A DNA stretch of 64,000 nucleotides from NCBI RefSeq assembly GCF_034424155.1, contig NZ_CP139992.1, positions 2,186,012 through 2,250,011 of the forward strand. The letters run 5' to 3'. Shown here in pieces: positions 37,095-47,866 of the stretch (within the stretch, counting starts at the first letter, position 1; every line of letters starts with the position of its first letter). This DNA is from Hafnia alvei. Lineage in GTDB: Bacteria > Pseudomonadota > Gammaproteobacteria > Enterobacterales > Enterobacteriaceae. The translations under genes were made by a program, and so were the position numbers. The notes below the pieces were generated by a model, which did no database searches, was not told the origin of the DNA, and saw only the letters and a list, made by a program, of their open reading frames with translations.

Positions 37095-37882
37095 TGATGA
37101 ATCAAAACAGAGATTTTCTTGTGCAGAACTGCCTTTCGTTAAACAACGTTTCTGCAGGGACTCGTCTATTACCCTTTAGCGCACAGGTAAATCGTGGGGC
37201 GCTTATTCACATCATTGGTCCGAATGGCGCAGGTAAAAGCACGTTGCTATCGCGCATCGCCGGCATCTTACCCGGTGACGGCACGATTATGCTAAATCAG
37301 ATCGATATTGAAAAACTCACTGCGACCGAGCTGGCACGCTATCGCGCCTATTTACATCAGCAACAACAGCCCAGCGCAGTGATGCCTGTTTTTCAGTTTC
37401 TTGCATTGCACCAACCTACAGGCTGTGATGTTGAGCTTGCTGATGGCGTGGTTGGCTATCTGGCAGAAACACTCAACTTAAGTGATAAACTTGCGCGGCC
37501 ATTGACTCATCTTTCTGGCGGTGAGTGGCAGCGGGTGCGAATTGCCGCCGTGTGTTTGCAGGTATGGCCAACGTTAAATCCCCAGGCATCGCTTTTGTTG
37601 CTGGATGAGCCAATGAATAGTCTGGACATCAGCCAGCAGGCGGCTGTGGATCAGTTGCTCGGGCAGCTTACCCAGCTTGGGATTAGTGTCATCGTCAGTG
37701 CGCATGATTTGAATCATACGCAAAGACATGCGCAGCAGGTTTGGATGCTCAAGGCTGGGGTAGTTTCACAGCAAGGGGCCGCAAGGGACGTGATGACGGT
37801 GCAAAATCTCTCTACGTTGTTTGAAATAGATTTTCGTGAATTAGAAAGTGAGGGGCAGCGCTGGTTTGTATACCAGAGCTGA
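37094..37882 (+). CDS. btuD: Vitamin B12 ABC importer ATPase
   Basis: 262 aa with P-loop [16 protein letters not shown] (about 43), Q-loop at HQQQQPSAV, signature LSGGEWQRVRIAA (about 140) and Walker B SLLLLDEPMNSLD (about 168). It drives BtuC. The start ATG shares one base with the btuC stop (TAATG); an ATG one codon on is equally possible. About 280 bp later the arn operon begins. Confidence 0.94.
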   Translation: MMNQNRDFLVQNCLSLNNVSAGTRLLPFSAQVNRGALIHIIGPNGAGKSTLLSRIAGILPGDGTIMLNQIDIEKLTATELARYRAYLHQQQQPSAVMPVFQFLALHQPTGCDVELADGVVGYLAETLNLSDKLARPLTHLSGGEWQRVRIAAVCLQVWPTLNPQASLLLLDEPMNSLDISQQAAVDQLLGQLTQLGISVIVSAHDLNHTQRHAQQVWMLKAGVVSQQGAARDVMTVQNLSTLFEIDFRELESEGQRWFVYQS

Positions 37883-38034
37883 TAATAAATATAGCCAAGA
37901 AAATTAATAGCAGGGTAATTAAATATTTAATAAACAATTTCGTTAAATTTTCGATTTAATTCACTTAAATCAATATTCCTTCAACCAATCCCAAACAAAT
38001 TCGCCATCATCCGCTATGTTTAGACTGCGTTTAT

Positions 38035-38061
38035 CTTAATGTTAAACTAAGCTTTTATACT
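38035..38061 (+). promoter_or_regulatory. PmrA-type promoter of the arn operon
   Basis: CTTAAT-GTTAA-ACTAAG (38035-38051) fits the PmrA tandem box (CTTAAT-N5-CTTAAG) with two mismatches in the second half, and a TATACT -10 hexamer (38056-38061) stands 4 nt behind it, the spacing of PmrA-activated promoters. It lies about 105 nt before arnB. It would answer to low Mg2+, Fe3+ or polymyxin through PmrAB/PhoPQ. Confidence 0.55.
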
Positions 38062-38165
38062 TATTCTCAACATAGACAAGCGCAAGACACGCTTTGGTAT
38101 TTGTAGTGACTTTGATTAGGTGCTTCAAATTGAATCATCAGCATAGAATAAATATAAGGTAACGG

Positions 38166-39314
38166 ATGAAAGAGTTTCTCCCATTTTCTGTCCCCTCAAT
38201 GGGGGAGGATGAAATCGCTGCGGTTGCTGAGGTATTACGTTCAGGATGGATCACCACGGGGCCTAAATGCCAGCAGCTCGAATCTGCTTTCAGTCAGTAC
38301 GTTGGTGCGAAACATGCCATTGCCGTGAGCTCTGCAACCGGCGGAATGCACGTAACGTTAATGGCGCTGGGCATTGGTGCGGGCGATGAGGTGATTACAC
38401 CATCTCAAACGTGGGTGTCGACGATCAACATTATTACTCTGCTGGGTGCGGAGCCGGTAATGGTTGACGTTGACAGGGATACCCTGATGGTTCAGCCAGC
38501 TCAGATTGAAGCGGCCATTACCGAAAAAACCAAGGCAATTATTCCGGTTCACTATGCGGGTGCTCCAGCAGATTTAACGGCGTTAAGAGAGATTGCAGCG
38601 CGACATAATATCCCACTGATTGAAGATGCTGCCCACGCGATAGGCACACGTTTTGGTGATGAAATGATTGGCTCGCAGGGAACCGCGATTTTCTCGTTCC
38701 ACGCCATCAAAAATATGACCTGTGCCGAAGGTGGCATGGTGGTCACTGATGATGATGAGCTGGCGGATAAAGTGCGTTGTTTCAAATTTCACGGCCTTGC
38801 GGTGGATGCCTTTGATCGCCAAGCGCTTGGGCGTAAACCTCAGGCTGAAGTTGTCGCTCCGGGCTATAAATACAACTTAGCGGATATCAATGCCGCGATT
38901 GCGTTAGTTCAGCTGGAAAAACTTCCTGCGATGAACGCGCGTCGCCAAGAGCTGGTTGCTCGTTATCGCAAGGCGCTTCAAGGTTCACCTTTGTTGCCGC
39001 TCACCGTTCCGGAATACCCGCATCATCATGCATGGCACCTGTTTATGGTGCGTGTGGATAAAGATCTGTGCGGTATCGATCGCAATACCATGATGGAAAA
39101 GCTGAAAGAGCATGGCATCGGCACCGGTCTGCATTTCCGCGCAGCACATACCCAAAAATATTATCGGGAAAAGTATCCCGATCTTCGTTTACCTAATACC
39201 GAATGGAACTCGGCGAGTTTGATGACCTTACCTTTGTTCCCTGATATGCAAGACAGCGATGTGGATCGCGTCGTGAAAGCAATATCTGACATTCTGGAGT
39301 CCTGTAGTGAGTAA
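38166..39314 (+). CDS. arnB: UDP-4-amino-4-deoxy-L-arabinose aminotransferase
   Basis: A 382-aa PLP enzyme of the DegT/DnrJ/EryC1 family. [19 protein letters not shown] (about 60) and the PLP lysine in [14 protein letters not shown] (about 180) are present. It converts UDP-4-ketopentose to UDP-L-Ara4N with glutamate. It is the first of seven overlapping arn genes; the following arnC start lies within its last codons. The pathway decorates lipid A with aminoarabinose and lowers affinity for polymyxin and cationic peptides. Confidence 0.96.
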   Translation: MKEFLPFSVPSMGEDEIAAVAEVLRSGWITTGPKCQQLESAFSQYVGAKHAIAVSSATGGMHVTLMALGIGAGDEVITPSQTWVSTINIITLLGAEPVMVDVDRDTLMVQPAQIEAAITEKTKAIIPVHYAGAPADLTALREIAARHNIPLIEDAAHAIGTRFGDEMIGSQGTAIFSFHAIKNMTCAEGGMVVTDDDELADKVRCFKFHGLAVDAFDRQALGRKPQAEVVAPGYKYNLADINAAIALVQLEKLPAMNARRQELVARYRKALQGSPLLPLTVPEYPHHHAWHLFMVRVDKDLCGIDRNTMMEKLKEHGIGTGLHFRAAHTQKYYREKYPDLRLPNTEWNSASLMTLPLFPDMQDSDVDRVVKAISDILESCSE

Positions 39315-40323
39315 TAGTGAAGTGAATAAAAGTACGGATAACACAATAAAAAAAGTGTCCGTGGTTATTCCTGTTTTTAACGAGCAGGAAAGCTTGCCCA
39401 TTTTAATTAAGCGTACCCATGCGGCCTGCGAGCTTTTAAATAAGCCGTATGAAATTATTTTGATTGATGACGGTAGTCATGATGCTTCTGCGGAAATATT
39501 AACTCAGGCAGCTGAGATCCCAGAAAACCATATTGTTGCTGTGCTTTTAAACCGTAACTATGGTCAACATTCGGCCATCATGGCGGGGTTCAATCAGGTT
39601 TCTGGCGATTTAATTATTACCCTTGATGCGGATTTACAAAATCCACCGGAAGAGATCCCGCGCTTGGTTGAAACGGCAGAACAGGGCTATGACGTGGTGG
39701 GCACCGTGCGTGCCAAACGTAAAGATACCTGGTTCCGTAAAACGGCCTCTAAGATGATCAACATGATGATCCAAAAGGCCACCGGCAAATCAATGGGAGA
39801 TTACGGCTGTATGCTGCGTGCTTACCGTCGGCCCATCATTGAAGCCATGCTGCATTGCCATGAACGCAGCACTTTTATTCCTATTCTGGCTAATACCTTT
39901 GCGCGTCGAACCATTGAAATCGATGTTCGCCACGATGAGCGCGAGTTTGGGGAATCAAAGTACAGCTTCTTAAAACTCATCAATCTGATGTATGACCTCG
40001 TGACCTGTTTGACCACCACGCCATTGCGTCTTTTGAGTATTGTCGGCAGCGTGATTGCGCTTTCCGGTTTCACTCTGGCGGTCTTACTTATCGCGATGCG
40101 TTTGATTTTTGGTCCAACATGGGCCGCAGAAGGGGTATTCACGCTGTTTGCCGTGCTGTTTACCTTTATCGGTGCTCAGTTTGTTGGGCTGGGATTATTG
40201 GGCGAGTACATCGGACGTATCTATAACGATGTGCGCGCACGCCCTCGCTATTTTGTGCAAAAAATTGTCTCCGCAGACGCGTTGAAGACCCATGAATCTG
40301 TTGAACAACAGGAAGAAGAGTAA
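39307..40323 (+). CDS. arnC: Undecaprenyl-phosphate Ara4FN transferase
   Basis: A 338-aa GT2 glycosyltransferase, starting at GTG 39307 and overlapping arnB by 8 bp. The catalytic part has [26 protein letters not shown] and the [13 protein letters not shown] metal-binding stretch (about 100); the C-terminus has two membrane helices (about 235 to 258 and 270 to 293). It loads 4-formamido-arabinose on undecaprenyl phosphate at the inner membrane. The tail is about 15 residues longer than in E. coli and ends in Glu-rich text. Confidence 0.95.
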   Translation: MSNSEVNKSTDNTIKKVSVVIPVFNEQESLPILIKRTHAACELLNKPYEIILIDDGSHDASAEILTQAAEIPENHIVAVLLNRNYGQHSAIMAGFNQVSGDLIITLDADLQNPPEEIPRLVETAEQGYDVVGTVRAKRKDTWFRKTASKMINMMIQKATGKSMGDYGCMLRAYRRPIIEAMLHCHERSTFIPILANTFARRTIEIDVRHDEREFGESKYSFLKLINLMYDLVTCLTTTPLRLLSIVGSVIALSGFTLAVLLIAMRLIFGPTWAAEGVFTLFAVLFTFIGAQFVGLGLLGEYIGRIYNDVRARPRYFVQKIVSADALKTHESVEQQEEE

Positions 40324-42305
40324 TGAAAGCCATTGTATTTGCTTACCATGATATCGGCTGTGCAGGACTGAAAGCGCTGAAAGAGGCGGGTTATGAAATC
40401 TCCGCCGTATTTACCCACACTGACGAACCGGGTGAGAACCATTTCTATGGTTCAGTTGCGCGTGTTGCTGCCGAAATGGAGCTGCCTGTTTATGCACCAG
40501 ATAATGTTAATCATCCACTGTGGATCGATCGCATTAAGGCGTTGAAGCCCGACGTTATTTTCTCATTCTACTACCGCAATATGCTGTGCCAGGACATTCT
40601 GGATATCGCGCCGCGCGGCAGTTGGAATCTGCATGGCTCACTGTTGCCTAAATATCGTGGTCGCGCACCGGTTAACTGGGCGCTGGTACACGGTGAAGCA
40701 CAAACTGGTGTTACGCTGCATCAAATGACGCGTAAAGCGGATGCTGGTGATATCGCAGGGCAATTGGCGGTGGATATTGCTGCTGACGATACGGCGCTAA
40801 CGCTGCACAGCAAAATTCGTGATGCTGCGGTGGCTTTGTTAGGCCAGCAGTTACCGTTAATCAAAACTGGTAATGTGAAAACCACGGCACAAGACGAGTC
40901 TCAGGCGACCTATTTTGGCCGTCGTACCGCGGCTGATGGCCTGATCGATTGGAACAAGCCCGCAACAGTGATTCACAATTTAGTGCGCGCGGTAACCGAA
41001 CCTTACCCAGGTGCATTTAGCTACCTAGGTGATAGAAAAATTACCGTATGGCGTAGCCGTGTGGTTGAAGACAAATCAGGCAGCAAGCCGGGCACTGTGC
41101 TGTCAGCTAAACCGCTGGTTATCGCTTGTGGTGAAAACGCGCTGGAAATCGTCACCGGTCAGAGCGATGCCGGTTTATATGCGCAGGGCTCTCAGCTGGC
41201 TAACGAGATGGGCATTGTGGCGAAAGTTCGCCTGTGGGATAAGCCGAACAGCCTGATCAAACGCCGCACGCGTGTACTGATTCTGGGCGTAAACGGTTTT
41301 ATCGGTAACCATCTGACAGAACGTTTGTTGCAAGATGATAATTTTGATATCTACGGTTTGGATATCGGCTCTGATGCCATTGAGCGCTTTATCGGCAACC
41401 CGCGTTTCCACTTCGTTGAGGGCGATATCAGCATCCACAATGAGTGGATCGAATATCACATCAAAAAATGTGACGTGATCCTGCCGTTGGTTGCGATCGC
41501 TACGCCGATTGAATATACCCGCAATCCATTGAAAGTGTTCGAGTTAGACTTCGAACAAAACCTGAAGATTGTGCGTGACTGCGTGAAATATCAAAAACGT
41601 ATCGTGTTCCCATCCACTTCAGAAGTGTATGGCATGTGTAACGATAAAGACTTTGATGAAGATACCTCTAACCTGATTGTTGGCCCGATCAACAAACAGC
41701 GCTGGATTTACTCGGTGTCTAAGCAGCTGTTAGACCGCGTTATTTGGGCTTACGGTGCTAAGAATGAGCTTAACTTTACGCTGTTCCGTCCGTTTAACTG
41801 GATGGGGCCACGTTTGGATAACCTGAATGCCGCGCGTATCGGTAGCTCCCGTGCGATCACCCAGTTGATCCTGAATCTGGTTGAAGGTTCTCCGATTAAG
41901 CTGGTGGACGGCGGTGCGCAGAAACGTTGCTTTACTGATATCAGCGATGGTATTGAAGCGCTGTTCCGAATTATTGAAAACAAAGACGACAACTGCAACG
42001 GGCAGATTATCAACATCGGTAATCCAGATAACGAAGCCAGTATTCGTGAGCTGGGTGAGATGCTGTTGGATTGCTTTGAACGTCATCCGCTGCGTTCTCA
42101 CTTCCCGCCGTTTGCCGGTTTCAAAGAAATTGAAAGCAGCAGCTACTACGGTAAAGGTTATCAGGACGTTGAGCATCGTAAACCAAGCATAACCAACGCT
42201 AAGCGTCTGTTGCATTGGGCTCCAACGGTTGAAATGAAACAGACCGTTGAAGAAACGCTGGATTACTTCCTGCGTACCGTTGATCTCAGCGGTGAGGCAC
42301 AATGA
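40323..42305 (+). CDS. arnA: Bifunctional UDP-glucuronate decarboxylase/UDP-Ara4N formyltransferase
   Basis: 660 aa with two enzyme halves. Residues 1 to about 300 form the formyltransferase ([17 protein letters not shown] with catalytic Asn/His, and the Asp in RKADAGDI). Residues about 315 to 660 form the NAD-dependent oxidative decarboxylase ([15 protein letters not shown] nucleotide loop; [20 protein letters not shown] with Tyr/Lys). It makes the 4-keto sugar for ArnB and then formylates the ArnB product. The start overlaps the arnC stop (TAATG) and its end overlaps arnD (ATGA). Confidence 0.97.
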   Translation: MKAIVFAYHDIGCAGLKALKEAGYEISAVFTHTDEPGENHFYGSVARVAAEMELPVYAPDNVNHPLWIDRIKALKPDVIFSFYYRNMLCQDILDIAPRGSWNLHGSLLPKYRGRAPVNWALVHGEAQTGVTLHQMTRKADAGDIAGQLAVDIAADDTALTLHSKIRDAAVALLGQQLPLIKTGNVKTTAQDESQATYFGRRTAADGLIDWNKPATVIHNLVRAVTEPYPGAFSYLGDRKITVWRSRVVEDKSGSKPGTVLSAKPLVIACGENALEIVTGQSDAGLYAQGSQLANEMGIVAKVRLWDKPNSLIKRRTRVLILGVNGFIGNHLTERLLQDDNFDIYGLDIGSDAIERFIGNPRFHFVEGDISIHNEWIEYHIKKCDVILPLVAIATPIEYTRNPLKVFELDFEQNLKIVRDCVKYQKRIVFPSTSEVYGMCNDKDFDEDTSNLIVGPINKQRWIYSVSKQLLDRVIWAYGAKNELNFTLFRPFNWMGPRLDNLNAARIGSSRAITQLILNLVEGSPIKLVDGGAQKRCFTDISDGIEALFRIIENKDDNCNGQIINIGNPDNEASIRELGEMLLDCFERHPLRSHFPPFAGFKEIESSSYYGKGYQDVEHRKPSITNAKRLLHWAPTVEMKQTVEETLDYFLRTVDLSGEAQ

Positions 42306-43222
42306 AACGGGTTGGCCTGAGAATTGACGTTGATACGTTTCGCGGTACCCGTGATGGGGTGCCGCAGTTATTAACCATGCTACAAAAGCATGATGTCTTA
42401 GGGAGCTTTTTCTTTAGCGTGGGGCCGGACAACATGGGACGCCATTTATGGCGTCTGCTGAAGCCGCGCTTTTTGTGGAAGATGCTTCGTTCTCAGGCCG
42501 CTTCGCTGTATGGATGGGATATTTTACTGGCCGGCACCTGCTGGCCAGGCAAATTAATTGGTAAACCTCACGAGCTTATCATTCGTCATACCGCGACGTC
42601 GGGGCATGAAGTGGGACTGCATTCATGGGATCATCACGGCTGGCAAAAGAACGTGGGTCGCTGGTCTGATGCTCGGCTCAAGCGTGAGTTTGAACGCGGT
42701 TTAGCGGAAATGCAGCGCATTTTAGGCTATGCGGTGGATTGCTCTGCGGTGGCAGGCTGGCGTGCCGATCAGCGCGTTGTGGATATGAAGCAATCTTACG
42801 GCATGCGCTACAACAGCGATTGCCGAGGGACGCAGCCGTTTATTCCTCAACTGAGTAACGGCCAATACGGCACGGTGCAAATCCCCGTTACGCTACCAAC
42901 CTATGATGAAGCGGTAGGGACGTTAACTACTGACGCTCAGTTTAATGATTTCATCATTGATGCGATCAAAAACGACAAAGGTACTCCGGTCTATACCATT
43001 CATGCTGAAGTTGAAGGGATCGTAAAAGCCGACATGTTTGAGCAGTTACTGATCCGATTAAAAGCCGAAAACATCGAATTTTGCCCGTTGTCTGCGCTGT
43101 TGCCAAACGATAGGGCGCAGCTCCCAACGGGACGTATCGTTCGTTCATCATTTGAAGGGCGGGAGGGCTGGCTCGGTTGTCAGGCTCCTGCTGTAGAAAA
43201 CCCAGCGGAGACGTCTTTGTGA
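42302..43222 (+). CDS. arnD: Undecaprenyl-phosphate Ara4FN deformylase
   Basis: A 306-aa polysaccharide-deacetylase-fold (NodB) enzyme. The metal and catalytic residues are seen in [13 protein letters not shown] near the start and [14 protein letters not shown] (about 102). It removes the formyl group so that free Ara4N can be moved across the membrane. The C-terminus continues past the usual length with [18 protein letters not shown]. It overlaps arnA by 4 bp and its stop overlaps the arnT start. Confidence 0.95.
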   Translation: MKRVGLRIDVDTFRGTRDGVPQLLTMLQKHDVLGSFFFSVGPDNMGRHLWRLLKPRFLWKMLRSQAASLYGWDILLAGTCWPGKLIGKPHELIIRHTATSGHEVGLHSWDHHGWQKNVGRWSDARLKREFERGLAEMQRILGYAVDCSAVAGWRADQRVVDMKQSYGMRYNSDCRGTQPFIPQLSNGQYGTVQIPVTLPTYDEAVGTLTTDAQFNDFIIDAIKNDKGTPVYTIHAEVEGIVKADMFEQLLIRLKAENIEFCPLSALLPNDRAQLPTGRIVRSSFEGREGWLGCQAPAVENPAETSL

Positions 43223-44874
43223 GAGTGATTAAAACACTGTCCGGCTTATTGTTCGCCTTGCTGTACCTGTTACCTCTGAATTGGCGTCCACTTTGGCAGC
43301 CAGATGAAACCCGTTATGCAGAAATAAGCCGCGAGATGCTTGCTCGCGGCGATTGGACCGTTCCCCATTTACTGGGGCTTCGCTATTTTGAAAAGCCCGT
43401 TGCTGGGTATTGGATTAACAACATTAGTCAATGGCTATTTGGTGACAACAACTTTGCTGTGCGTTTCGGTTCAGTATTCTGTACCGCGCTAAGCACGCTG
43501 TTAGTCTATTGGCTGGCCATGCTGATTTGGAAAAACAGCCGCACGGCGATTTTGGCGGCGGTCATCTACTTCAGCATGTTCTTGGTATACGCGGTTGGCA
43601 CCTATAGCGTGCTAGACCCGATGATCACGCTGTGGATGTCGGCGGCGATGGTGAGTTTCTATCTCACCTTGAAGGCAACGACGCCGAAAGCCAAAGTCGG
43701 TGCCTACGTGCTGCTCGGTATTGCCTGTGGCATGGGCTTTATGACCAAAGGGTTCTTAGCCTTAGCGTTGCCTGTTATCAGCGTTCTGCCGATTGTTATC
43801 CAACAAAAACGTGTAAAAGAGCTGTTTTTGTTTGGGCCCATTGCGGTGGTGGTGGCTGCGATCCTGAGTGCTCCGTGGGCGTGGAGTATTTATCTGCGCG
43901 AACCTGATTTCTGGAATTACTTCTTCTGGGTTGAGCATATCCAGCGTTTCGCCGAGTCTGATGCCCAGCACAAAGCGCCGTTCTGGTACTATTTACCGGT
44001 GCTGGTGGCCGGTGTAATGCCGTGGTTAGCGTTATTGCCGGGGGCTATTCGTCACGGCTGGCGCGGTTTCCATCCAGACCGATTCTTCCTGCTCAGCTGG
44101 CTGGTGATGCCGTTCCTGTTCTTTAGCATCGCGAAAGGCAAACTGCCTACGTATATTTTGCCTTGTATGGCTCCACTGGCGCTGTTGATGGCGCATTATG
44201 CTTCCGAATTGGTGGCGAAAGGACAATGGCGCACGTTTAAAGTCAACGCGGTGATTAACATCCTATTTGGCGTGGTGGGTGCAACGGCCGTATCGGTGAT
44301 GGCGCTAGGCCACTTTGAATCGCCACTGTATGGAACCGGCGAGCAGGGTGAGTTAAGCACGATCTTAATCGGTGTAGTGTGCTTTGCCGGCTGGTCGCTC
44401 TTCGGCGTGATCGCGCTGGTTCGTGGTGGTAAAAACTGGCTATGGTCGGCGGTATGTCCGCTGGTGTTAGGATTGCTCATCGCGCAGGCGATTCCGCAGA
44501 AGATCGAAAACAGCAAAAACCCTCAGGCTTTTATTGAGGATGTGATGCCGCAGCTCGCAAACAGCCGCTATGTATTAAGCGATGAGGTGGGTATTGCCGC
44601 CGGTCTGGCGTGGGAACTCAAACGCAGTGATATTCTGATGTTTGATTATTCGGGTGAGTTGAGATACGGCTTAGGCTATCCTGATGCTAAAGGCCATCGC
44701 ATCAATAAAGATGAATTTGCTGGATGGCTAGCCAACGCCCGCAAAGAGGGCAACGTGAGCTTGATGATCCATCTCTCCAGAGATGAAACTCTTGACCATG
44801 AAGGCTTACCTAAGGCCGATAGCGTTGAACAACGAGGTCGTTACGTCGTGCTGTTCTACAAGAAAAGCGAATAA
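43219..44874 (+). CDS. arnT: Aminoarabinose transferase to lipid A
   Basis: 551 aa from GTG 43219 ([20 protein letters not shown]), overlapping the arnD stop as GTGA; E. coli ArnT has 550 aa. A reading from 43177 lies in arnD and is rejected. About 12 membrane helices with the large first periplasmic loop [19 protein letters not shown], which holds the conserved DE pair. It moves Ara4N from undecaprenyl phosphate to lipid A phosphates on the periplasmic side, the last step of the pathway. Confidence 0.95.
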   Translation: MRVIKTLSGLLFALLYLLPLNWRPLWQPDETRYAEISREMLARGDWTVPHLLGLRYFEKPVAGYWINNISQWLFGDNNFAVRFGSVFCTALSTLLVYWLAMLIWKNSRTAILAAVIYFSMFLVYAVGTYSVLDPMITLWMSAAMVSFYLTLKATTPKAKVGAYVLLGIACGMGFMTKGFLALALPVISVLPIVIQQKRVKELFLFGPIAVVVAAILSAPWAWSIYLREPDFWNYFFWVEHIQRFAESDAQHKAPFWYYLPVLVAGVMPWLALLPGAIRHGWRGFHPDRFFLLSWLVMPFLFFSIAKGKLPTYILPCMAPLALLMAHYASELVAKGQWRTFKVNAVINILFGVVGATAVSVMALGHFESPLYGTGEQGELSTILIGVVCFAGWSLFGVIALVRGGKNWLWSAVCPLVLGLLIAQAIPQKIENSKNPQAFIEDVMPQLANSRYVLSDEVGIAAGLAWELKRSDILMFDYSGELRYGLGYPDAKGHRINKDEFAGWLANARKEGNVSLMIHLSRDETLDHEGLPKADSVEQRGRYVVLFYKKSE

Positions 44875-45218
44875 TGAGTTACTTGCTCCTTCTGCTCGCC
44901 AGCGTTTTTACCTGCGGCGGGCAACTTTGCCAAAAACAAGCGGTGGTGTGCTGGCAACAGCGCCCACCGTCTTCACGCTTAGCCACAACGTTACGCTGGT
45001 TACTCGCCGCCTGTTGTTCGCTTGGCATTGCAATGCTGCTCTGGCTGCTGGTTTTGCAGCGACTACCGCTGGGCATTGCCTATCCGATGCTGAGTATTAA
45101 CTTTGTTCTGATCACGCTGTGCGCGCACTATTGGTTTGGTGAGAAAGCGGGTGTGCGGCATTGGTGCGGGGTGGCGTTAATTATGCTGGGTATTTATCTA
45201 ATGAGTCGTGGACTGTGA
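44874..45218 (+). CDS. arnE: Ara4N-undecaprenyl phosphate flippase subunit ArnE
   Basis: A 114-aa EamA/SMR-like membrane protein with four helices: [59 protein letters not shown] and [15 protein letters not shown]. It works with ArnF to flip Ara4N-lipid across the inner membrane. TAATG overlap with arnT; TGATG overlap with arnF. Confidence 0.93.
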   Translation: MSYLLLLLASVFTCGGQLCQKQAVVCWQQRPPSSRLATTLRWLLAACCSLGIAMLLWLLVLQRLPLGIAYPMLSINFVLITLCAHYWFGEKAGVRHWCGVALIMLGIYLMSRGL

Positions 45219-45646
45219 TGAAAAAAGGCTATGTTTGGGCCGCGTGCAGCATTGTTTTAGTGAGTGTGGCACAGGTGCTGATGAAGTCCGGTATGGCAGA
45301 TATTCCGATTATTTCGTCGCTAGAGATTGAGCCGCTGACGTTGCTGATAGCCTATGCGGCACCGTTATTGGTGGTCAGTCTCGGGATTTTGGGCTATGTG
45401 CTGTCGATGGTGTGCTGGTTTTGTGCTCTGCGCTATTTACCGCTCAGCCGAGCGTATCCGCTGTTAAGTTTAAGCTATGCGTTGGTTTATGTGGCGGCTA
45501 TTGCATTACCGTGGCTGAATGAAACGGTGAGCTGGACTAAAACGGCTGGCGTGATCGCCATATTAGCAGGCGTTTGGTTAATTACGAGTGGTAAACAGGA
45601 CACTCCCCACCCACAAGAGCAGGGAGTTGAGGCGAAAGGGGATTAG
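45218..45646 (+). CDS. arnF: Ara4N-undecaprenyl phosphate flippase subunit ArnF
   Basis: 142 aa from the ATG at 45218 ([20 protein letters not shown]), four membrane helices, second half of the ArnEF flippase. The reading from 45161 lies within arnE. The C-terminus is about 14 residues longer than in E. coli and hydrophilic. Its 3' end overlaps the convergent DUF3811 gene by 4 bp, so there is no room for a separate terminator at the end of the operon. Confidence 0.93.
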   Translation: MKKGYVWAACSIVLVSVAQVLMKSGMADIPIISSLEIEPLTLLIAYAAPLLVVSLGILGYVLSMVCWFCALRYLPLSRAYPLLSLSYALVYVAAIALPWLNETVSWTKTAGVIAILAGVWLITSGKQDTPHPQEQGVEAKGD

Positions 45647-45906
45647 CGTAAACCACGCGTGTGGTTGTTTTTAGACCAGCTAAAAGTTTCATCGCTAGGA
45701 ACCACTTTTTGCTTTTTCTTCTCAGCGCGTACTTTCTTGGCTTCTTTATCCATCTCTAACGCAATTTCTTTCAGCATCTCATCTTTGATTTTGCCTTTTT
45801 CGGCATTGGTTAGCGGGCGATCTAAACTTTTTCTGGCCTGAGCCTGTTTTACTTGTACTCGCTGTAGCTGGCTTTCATTCAGGTCTTTTAAAGTCAGTTT
45901 TTTCAT
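45643..45906 (-). CDS. DUF3811 family protein (YjbD-like)
   Basis: An 87-aa very basic helical protein from the ATG at 45906 (MKKLTLKDLNESQLQRVQVK), preceded by AAGGTG. It shares with E. coli YjbD the segment RPLTNAEKGKIKDEMLKEI and the end FSWSKNNHTRGLR. A GTG three codons upstream is possible. A Lys-rich middle suggests nucleic-acid or ribosome contact, but no function is known. It sits between arnF and nlpC. Confidence 0.8.
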   Translation of the reverse strand: MKKLTLKDLNESQLQRVQVKQAQARKSLDRPLTNAEKGKIKDEMLKEIALEMDKEAKKVRAEKKKQKVVPSDETFSWSKNNHTRGLR

Positions 45907-46133
45907 CGTGCGCACCTTGAGTCAGATTTCATTAGCGTCAGTATTACACAGACATGCCCATTTACAGTTAATAAATACGGATATTCTAAAATTCCCGCTG
46001 ACGTAGCAAAAAAATCACGCTAAATTTGCATAATTCTGAGTTAGCACGTAAATATGTAGATAATTCGTACAATTTACCAATGAGAAAGAACCTAGGTTAT
46101 GGCTAGGTAAATAAGATAAGCAAAAGGGAAATT

Positions 46134-46598
46134 ATGCGTCTTGGTTTTTTAGTGGTAGTGGCAAGTTTGGTGTTGGCAGGCTGTAGCCATAATGCGCCGC
46201 CGCCAAGCGGAAAATTATCTGATTCAATCGCCGTGGTGGCGCAGTTGAACGATCAGCTACGCCAATGGCACGGTGCGCCTTACCGTTACGGTGGCTTAGA
46301 ACGTAACGGCGTTGACTGCTCAGGCTTTGTTTATCGCACTTTCCGCGACCGTTTCGAAATGCAATTGCCTCGTACTACCAAGCAGCAAACGTCGCTGGGG
46401 ACGAAGGTCGACCGTGACGAACTGATGCCGGGCGATTTGGTCTTTTTCAAAACCGGCGGCGGTGAAAACGGTTTGCACGTGGGTATTTACGATACCGATG
46501 AAACCTTTATTCATGCCTCAACCAGTAAGGGCGTGACCCGTTCTTCATTAGATAATGTCTATTGGCGTAAAGTCTATTGGCAGGCACGACGCTTATAG
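46134..46598 (+). CDS. nlpC: NlpC/P60 family lipoprotein
   Basis: A 154-aa lipoprotein; the signal ends LVLAGC with Cys17. The NlpC/P60 peptidase domain has the catalytic Cys in GVDCSGFVY (about 62), the His in GLHVGIY (about 122) and HAS (about 135). Such enzymes cut D-Glu-meso-DAP bonds in murein peptides, although E. coli NlpC itself is poorly studied. In E. coli it follows btuD directly; here the arn operon and a DUF3811 gene stand between. A terminator follows. Confidence 0.93.
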   Translation: MRLGFLVVVASLVLAGCSHNAPPPSGKLSDSIAVVAQLNDQLRQWHGAPYRYGGLERNGVDCSGFVYRTFRDRFEMQLPRTTKQQTSLGTKVDRDELMPGDLVFFKTGGGENGLHVGIYDTDETFIHASTSKGVTRSSLDNVYWRKVYWQARRL

Positions 46599-46640
46599 TT
46601 ATTAGCCATCTAGTTTTTTAGTTATAATCCTAATTATTCA

Positions 46641-46667
46641 AAACGCCCTTAACGTGGGCGTTTTTTT
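46641..46667 (+). terminator. Terminator of nlpC
   Basis: AAACGCCC/GGGCGTTT around TTAACGT, then seven T. Confidence 0.85.
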
Positions 46668-46762
46668 ATACGGGTATAACGCCAAGATAGCCCATTCTTG
46701 CCGCAGTCAGCGCGGCGAAATGTTATTATATTCTCTATGCAAAGAATAACCGGAATTGACGA

Positions 46763-47779
46763 ATGACTACCTTACGCTTATTGATTTCAGACTCTTATGA
46801 TCCTTGGTTTAATTTGGCCGTGGAGGAGTGCATATTTCGTCAAATGGCACCCACGCAGCGAGTGTTATTTTTGTGGCGTAATAACGATACCGTGGTGATT
46901 GGGCGAGCGCAAAATCCGTGGAAAGAGTGTAATACTCGACGCATGAGCGAGGATGGCGTGAAATTAGCCCGCCGAAGCAGCGGCGGCGGCGCGGTATTCC
47001 ACGATTTAGGTAATACCTGCTTTACCTTTATGGCCGGTAAGCCTGAATACGATAAAACAATTTCAACCGGCATTATTCTTAATGCGTTGCGCAGTCTGGG
47101 TCTTGTTGCCGATGCCTCGGGTCGCAATGATTTAGTGGTCACCACCGCCGATGGCGAGCGTAAAGTTTCCGGTTCAGCGTATCGTGAAACCATGGACCGC
47201 GGCTTTCATCATGGCACACTGCTGCTGAATGCCGATCTGAGTCGTTTGGCTAATTACCTGCATCCCGATCCGAAGAAATTACAGGCGAAAGGGATTACGT
47301 CGGTGCGTTCCCGCGTGGCAAATCTGGTGGAACTGATGCCTGATATTACTCATGAGAAAATCTGCACGGCGATCACCGAGGCATTCTTCGAACACTATGG
47401 CGAGCGCGTTGAGGCTGAACATATTTCCCCGCGCTATGAGCCTGACATGCCGAATTTCAGCGAGCAGTTCCTAAAGCAAAGCAGTTGGGCATGGAACTTT
47501 GGTCAAGCGCCATCGTTCACGCATCAACTGGATGAACGCTTTGTGTGGGGCGGCGTTGAGCTGCACTTTGATATTGAACGCGGGCTTATTACGCGCGCTC
47601 AGATGTTTACCGACAGTTTAAACCCTGCACCGCTTGAAATGCTTGCCGAGCGTTTGTATCAGGTGGCTTATCGTAGCGATGAAATTGGCGCAATAGTGGA
47701 ACAACTCGTGCAGGAATTCCCTGAACAACAAGCAGAACTGCATGAACTGAAGCAGTGGCTATCGCAGCAAGTGAAATAA
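46763..47779 (+). CDS. lplA: Lipoate-protein ligase A
   Basis: 338 aa, the E. coli length. The catalytic signature [15 protein letters not shown] (about 70 to 84) and the lipoyl-AMP lysine segment KVSGSAYR (about 133) are present; the C-terminal accessory domain runs from about 250. It activates scavenged lipoate with ATP and attaches it to the E2 subunits and GcvH. In E. coli it is next to serB; here it stands alone between nlpC and selO with its own short upstream region. Confidence 0.95.
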   Translation: MTTLRLLISDSYDPWFNLAVEECIFRQMAPTQRVLFLWRNNDTVVIGRAQNPWKECNTRRMSEDGVKLARRSSGGGAVFHDLGNTCFTFMAGKPEYDKTISTGIILNALRSLGLVADASGRNDLVVTTADGERKVSGSAYRETMDRGFHHGTLLLNADLSRLANYLHPDPKKLQAKGITSVRSRVANLVELMPDITHEKICTAITEAFFEHYGERVEAEHISPRYEPDMPNFSEQFLKQSSWAWNFGQAPSFTHQLDERFVWGGVELHFDIERGLITRAQMFTDSLNPAPLEMLAERLYQVAYRSDEIGAIVEQLVQEFPEQQAELHELKQWLSQQVK

Positions 47780-47866
47780 ACCCGCCATACCCGTACAGAG
47801 TACCGGTGTTTATATTGAGCCATGCCCTCTACACTGTCATCAAATGCGGTGAAAACAAGAGGGCAT

